Below, piece by piece: positions 9,485 through 15,613 of a stretch of 28,361 nt of DNA. The DNA is taken from positions 1-28,361 of the forward strand of contig CABUOA010000025.1 of the NCBI GenBank assembly GCA_902493145.1. The letters are read 5' to 3'. The stretch comes from an uncultured Collinsella sp. GTDB taxonomy: Bacteria > Actinomycetota > Coriobacteriia > Coriobacteriales > Coriobacteriaceae. Position numbers and translations under genes: made by a program. The first letter of the stretch is position 1; each line of letters begins with the position of its first letter. The notes under the pieces were generated by a model. That model saw only the letters and a program-made list of their open reading frames with translations, was not told the DNA's origin and made no database searches.

Positions 9485-10168
9485 ATGTCCGATTCGAGCG
9501 ACAGTTCTAAGCCGCGACCCAAGACCGCGGCCGTTCCACACTACACGGTGGGTGAGGAGATCATGAACTCCGTCACCCATGGTGTCGGCTGCCTGCTGGG
9601 TATCGCGGGCCTGGTGCTCCTGATCGTATTCGCCGCCCTGCGCGGCGGAGGCCCGGCCCACATGGCCGCGGCAATTGTCTACGGCGTCAGCATTATCCTC
9701 GAATACCTAGCCTCCACGCTCTACCACGCGATTCAGCCCGCGCGCGCCAAGCGCGTGTTTCGCATCATCGACCACAGCTGCATCTACCTGCTCATTGCGG
9801 GCAGCTATACGCCGTTTTGCCTCATCACGCTCGCAAACGACGGCGGCGCTGTGCTGTTCTTTGCCGTATGGGCCATCGCCATTATCGGCATCGCCCTCGA
9901 GTGCTTTATGCGCGAGCGCCAGCCGCATTGGGTAAGCGGCCTGGTCTATCTGCTGATGGGCTGGCTCGTTGTCTTTAAGCTGCCCGAGCTCGTGGCGCTG
10001 CTCAACCCCGTGGCACTTGCCCTGCTCGCCGTCGGCGGCGTGTGCTACACCGCGGGCGTGCCGTTCTATATCGCCAAAAACGTGCGCTATCTTCACAGCG
10101 TGTTTCACCTGTGGGTACTCGCCGGCAGCATCTTCCAGTTCATGGCGGTGATCCTCTTCGTAATCTAG
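9485..10168 (+). CDS. trhA: Hemolysin III/PAQR family membrane protein TrhA
   Basis: Seven-helix PAQR (HlyIII) protein of 227 aa. The ATG at 9485 was chosen because GGAGG at 9469-9473 precedes it and the upstream in-frame TTG would overlap that site. Family marks are NSVTHGVG (H32), STLYH (S77 to H81), the IIDHSCIYLLIAGSYTPF segment (D96, H97) and the C-terminal HSVFH (H204, H208). Together these are the His/Asp/Ser set that binds a metal in PAQR receptors. Bacterial members are linked to membrane energetics and lipid homeostasis; the haemolysin name is historical. The next gene, also historically called hemolysin, follows after 108 bp in the same direction. GCGACC (10168-10173) and GGTCGC (10198-10203) can pair just after the stop, without a T-run. 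Confidence 0.93.
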   Translation: MSDSSDSSKPRPKTAAVPHYTVGEEIMNSVTHGVGCLLGIAGLVLLIVFAALRGGGPAHMAAAIVYGVSIILEYLASTLYHAIQPARAKRVFRIIDHSCIYLLIAGSYTPFCLITLANDGGAVLFFAVWAIAIIGIALECFMRERQPHWVSGLVYLLMGWLVVFKLPELVALLNPVALALLAVGGVCYTAGVPFYIAKNVRYLHSVFHLWVLAGSIFQFMAVILFVI

Positions 10169-10276
10169 CGACCACGCCAGCGCCCGTGCCCCCGCTCGGT
10201 CGCCAGTGCAATTGCCGTATCAGCCGTCAACGTTTTAATCCGACATCCCGAATCTTGGAGGTTCGAGAAACTCCCG

Positions 10277-11650
10277 ATGGACATAACCATCTCCCTTATC
10301 ACCACCCTCGTTTTGACCCTCATCAACGGCTACTTCTCTATGTCCGAGATGGCGCTCACCACGGCCAAGCGCGCCGTGCTGGAGCACGAGGCCGAGGAAG
10401 GCGACAAGCGCGCCGAGCGTGCCATTAAGCTGGCTGCCGACTCCGACCAGCTGCTCGCCACCATCCAGGTCGCCATCACGCTCGTGGGCTTCGCCTCGTC
10501 CGCCGTCGCCTCGACGAGTCTGTCCGACCCGCTCGCCACGTGGCTCATGAGCTTTGGCATCGCGCCGCTCTCCGCCATCGCGCGCGGCCTGGCGCCGGTC
10601 ATCATCACCGTCGCGGTCGCCTTCGTGTCCATTGTGATCGGCGAGCTTGTGCCCAAGCGCATCGGCCTGTCCAACGCCGAAGGCGTGTCCAAGCAGGTTG
10701 TGGGGACGTTGTCGTTTTTCCAAAAGATCGCCCGTCCGCTCGTGTGGCTGACCGGTGCTTGCTCCGATGGCCTGGCCCGCATCCTGCGCATCAAGAGTGC
10801 CGACGACCGCCAGAACGTCTCGGAAGAAGAGATCAAGTACATGGTCTCGGAGCAGGACGACCTGCTCGACGAGGAAAAGCGCATGATCCACGAGATCTTC
10901 GACCTGGGCGACACCGTTGCCCGCGAGGTCATGGTGCCGCGCGTGGACACCACCATGTGCGAGGACGACGAGACGGTCGCCGACGTGCTGTCCACCATGC
11001 GCCAGACCGGCTTTAGCCGCATCCCCGTCTATCACGAGGATCCCGACAACGTCGCCGGCATCGCGCACATCAAGGACCTGATTCAGCCCGCGCTCGACGG
11101 CAAGGGCGACCAGCCCATCGCCGGCTTTTTGCGCGACGCCACCTTTGTGCCCGACACCAAGGACATCCTGCCGCTGCTGTCCGAGATGCAGACCTCGCAC
11201 GACCAGATCGTGGTGGTCGTGGACGAGTACGGCGGCACGGCCGGCATCATCACCATCGAGGACATCGTCGAGGAGATCGTCGGCGAGATCGAGGACGAGT
11301 TCGACCCCGACAACAAGTATCTCACGCGCCTTTCGCGCCGCGAGTGGCTCGTTGATGGGCGTTTTTCGTGCGATGACGCGATTGAGCTTGGTTGGCCGCT
11401 CGAGGAAAGCGATGATTATGAGACCATCGCCGGCTGGATTTTGGAGCTTTGCGACTCGGTGCCCGACATCGGAGAGGTGTTTGAGGTTGCGGGGTACAAG
11501 TTTAAAGTGCAGTCGATGCGTGGCCAGCGCATCTCGCTCATTCGCGTGATCGCTCCGGCCGAAACCGATAAGAAGGATTCCGAGTCTTCGGTAGACGAGC
11601 CGACGACGTCGGGTGCGGGTTCCGCGAATCCGCACGACGGCGACGAGTAG
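10277..11650 (+). CDS. CorC/HlyC-type CNNM transporter (DUF21, CBS pair, CorC_HlyC domain)
   Basis: Membrane protein of 457 aa in the CNNM/CorC family, whose characterised members export Mg2+ with Na+. The DUF21 membrane domain covers about residues 1-195 (INGYFSMSEMALTTAKR near 16-32, GELVPKRIG near 122-130). The CBS pair lies at about 217-335 (VMVPRVDTTM; VVVVDEYGGTAGIITIEDIVEEIVGEI), and the C-terminal CorC_HlyC domain at about 350-435 (GRFSCDDAIELGW). An acidic/Ser tail closes the protein. The best Shine-Dalgarno, GGAGG (10257-10261), is an unusual 15 nt from the ATG, and GGAG there can pair with CTCC (10271-10274), which would shorten the distance. The next gene starts 24 bp downstream, so an operon is likely. 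Mg2+ efflux is inferred from the family, not proven. Confidence 0.93.
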   Translation: MDITISLITTLVLTLINGYFSMSEMALTTAKRAVLEHEAEEGDKRAERAIKLAADSDQLLATIQVAITLVGFASSAVASTSLSDPLATWLMSFGIAPLSAIARGLAPVIITVAVAFVSIVIGELVPKRIGLSNAEGVSKQVVGTLSFFQKIARPLVWLTGACSDGLARILRIKSADDRQNVSEEEIKYMVSEQDDLLDEEKRMIHEIFDLGDTVAREVMVPRVDTTMCEDDETVADVLSTMRQTGFSRIPVYHEDPDNVAGIAHIKDLIQPALDGKGDQPIAGFLRDATFVPDTKDILPLLSEMQTSHDQIVVVVDEYGGTAGIITIEDIVEEIVGEIEDEFDPDNKYLTRLSRREWLVDGRFSCDDAIELGWPLEESDDYETIAGWILELCDSVPDIGEVFEVAGYKFKVQSMRGQRISLIRVIAPAETDKKDSESSVDEPTTSGAGSANPHDGDE

Positions 11651-11674
11651 GACAAGGAAGAGTAGGGGAGAGTT

Positions 11675-12508
11675 ATGGCAGGCCTGTTCAACATCCTTAA
11701 GGTCACCGTCAGCGAGGACAAGATCTGCGCGCATGTGCTGGTGAACCCCGGCATGCCGCTCATGACCTCGGAGGACATCGAGGCTACGGCGCGCGTGTAC
11801 TACCTGGTGCCCGCGATTGCCAAGCACCTGTGCCTGGGCGATTCCGGCCGCGAGTTCCAGGACTGCATGGGTCAGACCGAGCTCTGCCATCTGCTGGAGC
11901 ACGTGACGGTCGAGCTCATGAACGAGACCGGGCTTGCCGGCAGCATCTCGTGCGGCCGCACGCGCGTAAGCGAGCACGACGAGCGCGTTTTTGAGGTTGA
12001 GCTTTCGTGCCCCGACGACGCGCTGGCCATCGGTGCGCTGTCTTCGGCCACCTTTATGATGGACTGGGCGTACCTGCACGCCGACCAGCCTGCCCCCGAC
12101 GTGGAAGGCACGGTCGCGGGCCTGCGCAACCTGGTGCTGGGCATGCGCGCCGAGGCCGAGGGCAAGGATCCTCACGAGGCCGTCGCCGCTGCGAACGGCG
12201 AAGATGCTGCCGAGGACGAGGGCGCTGACGAGGGCGATGTGCCGGTCGACGCCGAGCCCGTTGTCGATGCGACCGCCGAGCCCGTTCCCGCCGAGCCCCA
12301 GGGCGTCCCCAACTTTGACGACGAGCCCCAGGTGACGATTGATACCGAGGGCGCGGTTGCCGAGAACCACGAGGCCTCCGCTGCCGTCTTTGGCGGTGCG
12401 GCGACGGTTCCGGCAGGACCTGCGCATGAGGGCGGTCTGCCGCTCGTGGACGGCGCCGGCGAGGACCCGGGTGCCACGGTGGCCATGCCGGCTATGCCTC
12501 AGGAGTAG
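11675..12508 (+). CDS. Stand-alone protein resembling the N domain of cyanophycin synthetase, with HxxEH motif and acidic tail
   Basis: Protein of 277 aa, normally annotated as hypothetical. Residues about 1-160 look like the N-terminal domain of cyanophycin synthetase (CphA): the stretch CHLLEHVTVEL (71-81), then GLAGSISCGRTR (86-97), then RVFEVELSCPDDALAIGALSSA (104-125) follows the CphA pattern HxxEHxALELQ, GRTR, V-FEYxDE and xxxAxxxA. H72, E75, H76 and E80 form HxxEH-x3-E, a layout seen in inverted zinc peptidases; as I recall, the CphA N domain has been reported to hold a cryptic hydrolase site. The ATP-grasp and Mur-ligase domains of CphA are absent. Residues about 163-277 are an acidic Ala/Glu/Asp/Pro tail, probably disordered. 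GGGGAG lies just upstream of the ATG. The gene probably belongs to the operon of the preceding CorC-type gene. The function is unknown; the homology is pattern-based and needs a profile search. Confidence 0.8.
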   Translation: MAGLFNILKVTVSEDKICAHVLVNPGMPLMTSEDIEATARVYYLVPAIAKHLCLGDSGREFQDCMGQTELCHLLEHVTVELMNETGLAGSISCGRTRVSEHDERVFEVELSCPDDALAIGALSSATFMMDWAYLHADQPAPDVEGTVAGLRNLVLGMRAEAEGKDPHEAVAAANGEDAAEDEGADEGDVPVDAEPVVDATAEPVPAEPQGVPNFDDEPQVTIDTEGAVAENHEASAAVFGGAATVPAGPAHEGGLPLVDGAGEDPGATVAMPAMPQE

Positions 12509-12587
12509 GCCTACGCGTTTATCACCATCACGTACCTGCGCCTTTGCCGTACGCAGATGAGCGGAGCGGCAAGTGATGTGCTGCGGG

Positions 12588-12637
12588 TATAATGGACAGC
12601 ATTCAAACGGTGGGCACCGACGTGCCCGCAGGAGAGG
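12588..12637 (+). promoter_or_regulatory. Consensus -10 box and short hairpin leader before the YtxH gene
   Basis: TATAAT (12588-12593) is a perfect -10 box; no good -35 is seen 16-18 bp upstream. The resulting leader of about 45 nt carries GGGCAC-CGAC-GTGCCC (12612-12627), a perfect 6-bp hairpin with a 4-nt loop, immediately before the AGGAGAGG ribosome-binding region (12630-12637). Confidence 0.6.
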
Positions 12638-12644
12638 AATGATC

Positions 12645-13034
12645 ATGGGTAAGACTTTCAGCTTTGTCTCCGGCGCACTTTTTGGTGCCGCTGCCGGCGC
12701 TATTGTCGGCGTTGCTCTGGCCCCGCGTTCGGGCGCCGAGACCCGCGCCATGGCTGCCGATATCGCCAACGACGCCTGGGACAATATGCGCGACACCTAC
12801 GAGCACAGCGCCGAGGAGGCCCGTGCTGCGGTGAATGACTTTGGCCCGATGGTCGACGCCAAGACCGACGACCTGCGCGCCAAGGTCGACCTTGCCCGCG
12901 AGCGCATGGACCAGCTGCGCGAGCAGCTCAACGACGCCATTTCGGGCGGCAACGTGACGCCTGCCGCCGACGTCGTGGTCGAGAACGCCGTCGAGGCTGA
13001 TACCGAGGCTGCGGAGCCCTCGACCGAGGCATAA
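12645..13034 (+). CDS. YtxH domain protein
   Basis: Small protein of 129 aa. An N-terminal glycine-rich hydrophobic segment (SFVSGALFGAAAGAIVGVAL, about 6-25) is followed by LAPRSGAETR, the hallmark of YtxH proteins (a general-stress family, one predicted transmembrane helix). Residues about 40-105 form a long amphipathic helix with apolipoprotein-like heptads (YEHSAEEARAAVNDFGPMV, KTDDLRAKVDLARERMDQLRE), and the end is acidic. The ATG at 12645 was chosen for its spacing from AGGAGAGG; an ATG at 12639 in the same frame is possible and would add two residues. The stop overlaps the next ATG by one base (TAATG), so the next protein is probably translated by coupling and made in similar amount. 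Confidence 0.9.
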   Translation: MGKTFSFVSGALFGAAAGAIVGVALAPRSGAETRAMAADIANDAWDNMRDTYEHSAEEARAAVNDFGPMVDAKTDDLRAKVDLARERMDQLREQLNDAISGGNVTPAADVVVENAVEADTEAAEPSTEA

Positions 13035-13789
13035 TGCGCGCCGGGGATTTTGTCGGCGCCAAGATCTATCGCAAGCCTACCGAGGACAAGCGCACCAAAA
13101 AGGACGGCACACCGCGCAGCCCTAAAAAGCTCGGAAAGATTCACTTTCCGGTCTTTACCCCGGGCGGTACGCGCGTGGTCGGCTTTATGGTCCGCCAGTC
13201 CGATATCGCGGGCATGATCGAGCGTCCCGACCGATTCGTAGCGCTCGACGCCATTGGTGTCTACGAGGGCGCCATTGCGGTCGATGACGTCAAGGACACG
13301 TACGATTCCGCCGCCGCTAAGCGCCTCGACATCAACTTGGACGATTGCATCATCTGGGTCGGTATGGACGTGCGCACGGAATCGGGCGACGTCGTGGGCT
13401 ATTGCTCGGACGTTGAGTTCAAGCCACGCTCGGGCATCGTGCAGGCATTCTATGTGACCGCCGGTGCTGCTTCGAGTGTTTTGGTTGGTGACACGCAGGT
13501 GCCGCCGACGATGCTGCGCGGCTACGAGAACGGTGCGATGGTCGTCTCGGACGAGGTCAAGTCGCTCGGGTATTCGGGCGGTGCGGCCGCCAAGGCCGCC
13601 GAGGCCAGCGTCGTGGTGGGCGACAAGGTCAAAAAGGGTGCCAAGGTACTCGACGACAAGGGATCGGTTGCCGTGGACAAGGGCAGTCGCGCACTGGGCA
13701 AGCAGCTCGGCAAGACGCGCGGCATGTTCAAGGCCTTTAAGGACGAATACCAAAAGGCGAGCGGAGGCTCGTCAAAAGCTACAAAATAG
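13034..13789 (+). CDS. PRC-barrel domain protein
   Basis: Predicted cytoplasmic protein of 251 aa. Two regions look like PRC-barrel domains, small beta-barrels found in RimM and in many uncharacterised proteins: about residues 35-95 (KLGKIHFPVFTPGGTRVVGFMV, FVALDAIGVYEGAIAV) and about 110-180 (GMDVRTESGDVVGYCSDVEF, GIVQAFYVTAG). The C-terminal 60 residues are lysine- and alanine-rich and lack barrel features. The start codon shares its A with the stop of the YtxH gene, and no separate Shine-Dalgarno is obvious, so translation probably depends on coupling. With its YtxH partner it may form a membrane-associated stress module; this is inference from context. The transcript probably ends at the hairpin near 13840. 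Confidence 0.88.
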   Translation: MRAGDFVGAKIYRKPTEDKRTKKDGTPRSPKKLGKIHFPVFTPGGTRVVGFMVRQSDIAGMIERPDRFVALDAIGVYEGAIAVDDVKDTYDSAAAKRLDINLDDCIIWVGMDVRTESGDVVGYCSDVEFKPRSGIVQAFYVTAGAASSVLVGDTQVPPTMLRGYENGAMVVSDEVKSLGYSGGAAAKAAEASVVVGDKVKKGAKVLDDKGSVAVDKGSRALGKQLGKTRGMFKAFKDEYQKASGGSSKATK

Positions 13790-13810
13790 CGACGTACCAA
13801 ATGATGGGAG

Positions 13811-13840
13811 GCAAGCCGGAGACCTGTTGCTCCGGCTTGC
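13811..13840 (+). terminator. Hairpin terminator after the PRC-barrel gene
   Basis: GCAAGCCGGAG (13811-13821) pairs perfectly with CTCCGGCTTGC (13830-13840) across an 8-nt loop. The tail is TGTGTTTATG, a weak T-run, so termination may be incomplete and allow read-through into the NodB-fold gene 22 bp further on. Confidence 0.7.
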
Positions 13841-13861
13841 TGTGTTTATGGGGGAGGGCAC

Positions 13862-15268
13862 ATGCACCAAAACGGATCCAACTTAAACGGGCGTTCGGAT
13901 GCGCATCCGACAGCGCGCCGCGACCTGGGGCAGCTGCCCAGCGGTCAGCGCCGCCGTCACCGTAAGCCCGGCGCGATGTATCTCAACCATAGCCGCGGCT
14001 TTAGCGATCGCAGCGCGCGCATCGGCAACAGCCGCACACCCCGTCGTTCGTCTCGCCTGCCCTATGCGCTGATCGCCGTGGGTTGCGCGCTCGTGCTGTT
14101 TATCGCTGCCGTCGTGGGCTACGTCAACCGCAGCGTGGACGTGGAGCTCAACGGCCAGAAGACCGCGGTGCGCGTGGGCTCTACGCTGCAGAATCTCATC
14201 GACGAACAGGATTTGACTGACACCTACGACGCAGGCGACCTGCTAGCCGTCGATGACAGCGTGCTCAAGCGCCATGGGGGCGAAAAGCTGTCGGTGAAGG
14301 TCGACGGCAAGCGCGTGAAGCAGGGCAAATGGGATAGCCGCGAACTTGAGGGCGGCGAGAAGGTGACGGTCAAGGATGGCCGTAACACCTACGAGAAGCA
14401 CGAGGTTCAGGCTACGGTTATCGAGCCCAAGCTCAAGGTCGAGGGCACGGGCGCTATCGAGTATGTGCAGACGTGGGGCGTTCGGGGCCGCTCCGAGGTG
14501 TGGGTCGGTGAGCAGTCGGGCAAGACGCAGGACCGCGGCGAGGTTGTGCCCGCCACCGATTGCGTCGTTGCGTGCGCCAGCGTGGCGCCCAAGGGCAACG
14601 AAAAGTACGTGGCGCTGACGTTTGACGAGGGTCCGAGCGGTGCGACCAAGCAGATTTTGCAGGTACTCAAGGAGAAGGGCGTCACCGCGACGTTCTTCCT
14701 TTCGGGCGATGCGGCCGAGGCCTCGCCTGCCACGGCCAAGGCGATTGTCGATGCCGGGTGCGAAATCGGATCCAACAGCTACAGCGACGATTCGCTCAAG
14801 GGTCAGGACCGTGAGGCGGTACGCGAGCAGATCACGAAAGGCGCCGATGCGATTAAGTCGGCGACCGGCGTGAAGACGATGCTACTGCGTGCTCCCTACG
14901 CTGCCTTTGACAAGCAAGACTGGATTGATGCGATGGACCTGGTCTCCGCCGTGGTCTCGTGGAATATTGACTCGGGCGACTGGCTGCTCAACGGTGCCGA
15001 CGAGCAGGTCTCGACGGTGCTCGATTCGGTGACGCCGGGCAATATCGTGTTGCTGACCGATAACGATGAATGCGCCGAGCAGACGCTCGAGGCGCTGCCG
15101 CAGATTATCGACGGCCTTGTCGCCGACGGTTACAAGATCGTGACGCTCAGCGACCTGGTCAAGACGGACACGTCGCTGAGCAAAAAGCTCACCTCGCTGA
15201 CGAAGGTCACCATGCCCAAGGACGCCGTGTACCCCCAACTTGCCGAGGACGATGACACCACAGAGTAG
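13862..15268 (+). CDS. Membrane-anchored NodB-fold (polysaccharide deacetylase-like) protein with altered metal site
   Basis: Protein of 468 aa: basic cytoplasmic N-terminus (1-66), one membrane helix (about 68-88), a region like DUF348/ubiquitin-like domains (about 91-190, SVDVELNGQKTAVRVGSTLQ), then a NodB fold (about 245-435). The fold is clear: YVALTFDEGP (250-258), KGVTATFFLSGDAA (272-285), GCEIGSNSYSDDSL (299-312), RAPYAAF (343-349), SWNIDSGDW (366-374), GNIVLLTDND (393-402). However, the metal triad of active enzymes is replaced: the second Asp of TFDDGP is E256, the two His of HTxxH appear as N305 and D309, and the His of the LLHD motif is T399. The first Asp (D255) remains. It may be a pseudoenzyme that binds peptidoglycan or another glycan outside the cell, or may use a different metal site. 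GGGGGAGGG precedes the ATG. Confidence 0.88.
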   Translation: MHQNGSNLNGRSDAHPTARRDLGQLPSGQRRRHRKPGAMYLNHSRGFSDRSARIGNSRTPRRSSRLPYALIAVGCALVLFIAAVVGYVNRSVDVELNGQKTAVRVGSTLQNLIDEQDLTDTYDAGDLLAVDDSVLKRHGGEKLSVKVDGKRVKQGKWDSRELEGGEKVTVKDGRNTYEKHEVQATVIEPKLKVEGTGAIEYVQTWGVRGRSEVWVGEQSGKTQDRGEVVPATDCVVACASVAPKGNEKYVALTFDEGPSGATKQILQVLKEKGVTATFFLSGDAAEASPATAKAIVDAGCEIGSNSYSDDSLKGQDREAVREQITKGADAIKSATGVKTMLLRAPYAAFDKQDWIDAMDLVSAVVSWNIDSGDWLLNGADEQVSTVLDSVTPGNIVLLTDNDECAEQTLEALPQIIDGLVADGYKIVTLSDLVKTDTSLSKKLTSLTKVTMPKDAVYPQLAEDDDTTE

Positions 15269-15269
15269 T

Positions 15270-15301
15270 CATTGGGTAGTCGTTTAAGAACGTCCCCAAT
15301 G
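15270..15301. repeat. Decayed copy C of the GGGGACAG palindromic element
   Basis: CATTGGG (15270-15276) and CCCAATG (15295-15301) are inverted around TTTAAGAACG-type sequence also present at 6857-6866. Relative to copies A and B the left arm lacks the GACA of GGGGACAG. As in the other copies it begins within a few bases of a stop codon (TAG, 15266-15268). Confidence 0.65.
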
Positions 15302-15379
15302 GCTATGTCACGGATGCGTCAGCGTTTGGTATGCCTGCAATGTGCAGCGCATAAATTCGATGCCGCAGGGCGATGCTGA

Positions 15380-15388
15380 TGCTATAGT
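15380..15388 (+). promoter_or_regulatory. Extended -10 promoter of the mgtE-like/NRAMP operon
   Basis: TGCTATAGT matches TGnTATAAT with one change (TATAGT). No good -35 is visible at 15360-15365, as is common for extended -10 promoters. Transcription would start near 15395 and give a leader of about 200 nt. The bases between the palindrome (15301) and this box show no other signal. Confidence 0.65.
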
Positions 15389-15394
15389 TACTGC

Positions 15395-15580
15395 GGTTAA
15401 TGAGGGTCAAGAGAAAGGTTACAGGTGAAATCCAAACCTCGACCATACAGTCGATGACCCCATGCAGGTGCTTTTTGCGCATGCACGGGGTGTAAGCGTC
15501 GAGCGGCGTGCCGCCCGCGCATGCGTATACATATCCAGAAGCCCCCGGACGTCGCACATGCGGCCGCGTCCGGAGGAATA
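15395..15580 (+). ncRNA. Structured 5' leader, candidate metal-responsive riboswitch of unknown class
   Basis: A leader of about 185 nt with ordered hairpins. P1: AGGTT (15416-15420) with AACCT (15435-15439). P2: TCGAC (15439-15443) with GTCGA (15450-15454), or alternatively with a second GTCGA at 15498-15502, so two folds exclude each other. P3: ACCCC-A-TGCA-G-GTGC, loop TTTTT, GCGC-A-TGCA-C-GGGGT (15457-15491), 13 pairs with two 1x1 mismatches. P5: CCGGACG (15545-15551) with CGTCCGG (15567-15573), whose 3' strand takes up the first two G of the Shine-Dalgarno GGAGG (15572-15576). This suggests control of translation start. I do not find the conserved blocks of the Mg2+ M-box, Mn2+ yybP-ykoY or NiCo classes. 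Confidence 0.55.
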
Positions 15581-15613
15581 ATGATGGGGAGCACCATTGA
15601 ATTATCTGAGTGA
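15581..15613 (+). CDS. Possible 10-codon leader peptide overlapping the mgtE-like start
   Basis: ATG at 15581 (or 15584, same frame) lies 4-7 nt after the only good Shine-Dalgarno, GGAGG (15572-15576), and reads MMGSTIELSE before a TGA at 15611-15613. An in-frame ATG of the mgtE-like gene follows at 15615. The ribosome-binding site is therefore placed for this tiny frame, not for the transporter, which suggests translational coupling or a regulatory leader peptide. It could equally be a chance frame. Confidence 0.35.
   Translation: MMGSTIELSE

Noticed and set aside
10235..12796. Very long antisense open frame on the minus strand opposite the CorC-type and following genes
   Set aside because: It lies opposite well-supported genes, has low-complexity Arg/His/Gly/Asp-rich content and is explained by GC-rich third codon positions. 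The same holds for other long antisense frames, such as 3885-5234, 15993-17099 and 24769-26106.
13862..15268. Sequencing error as the cause of the altered NodB motifs
   Set aside because: The frame is intact and the changes are spread over three separate motifs as clean codon substitutions, which single errors would not produce.
15415..15440. Cobalamin riboswitch suggested by GGTGAAATCC
   Set aside because: Only this short block matches; the downstream CCGCCACTGT and AAGCCAGGAGACC blocks are absent and the genes are metal transporters.
15395..15596. Mg2+ M-box (ykoK) riboswitch before the mgtE-like gene
   Set aside because: The M-box core around GTTAGGTGAGGCTCC is absent; only GGTTACAGGTGAAATCC bears a faint resemblance, and the conserved distal blocks are missing.
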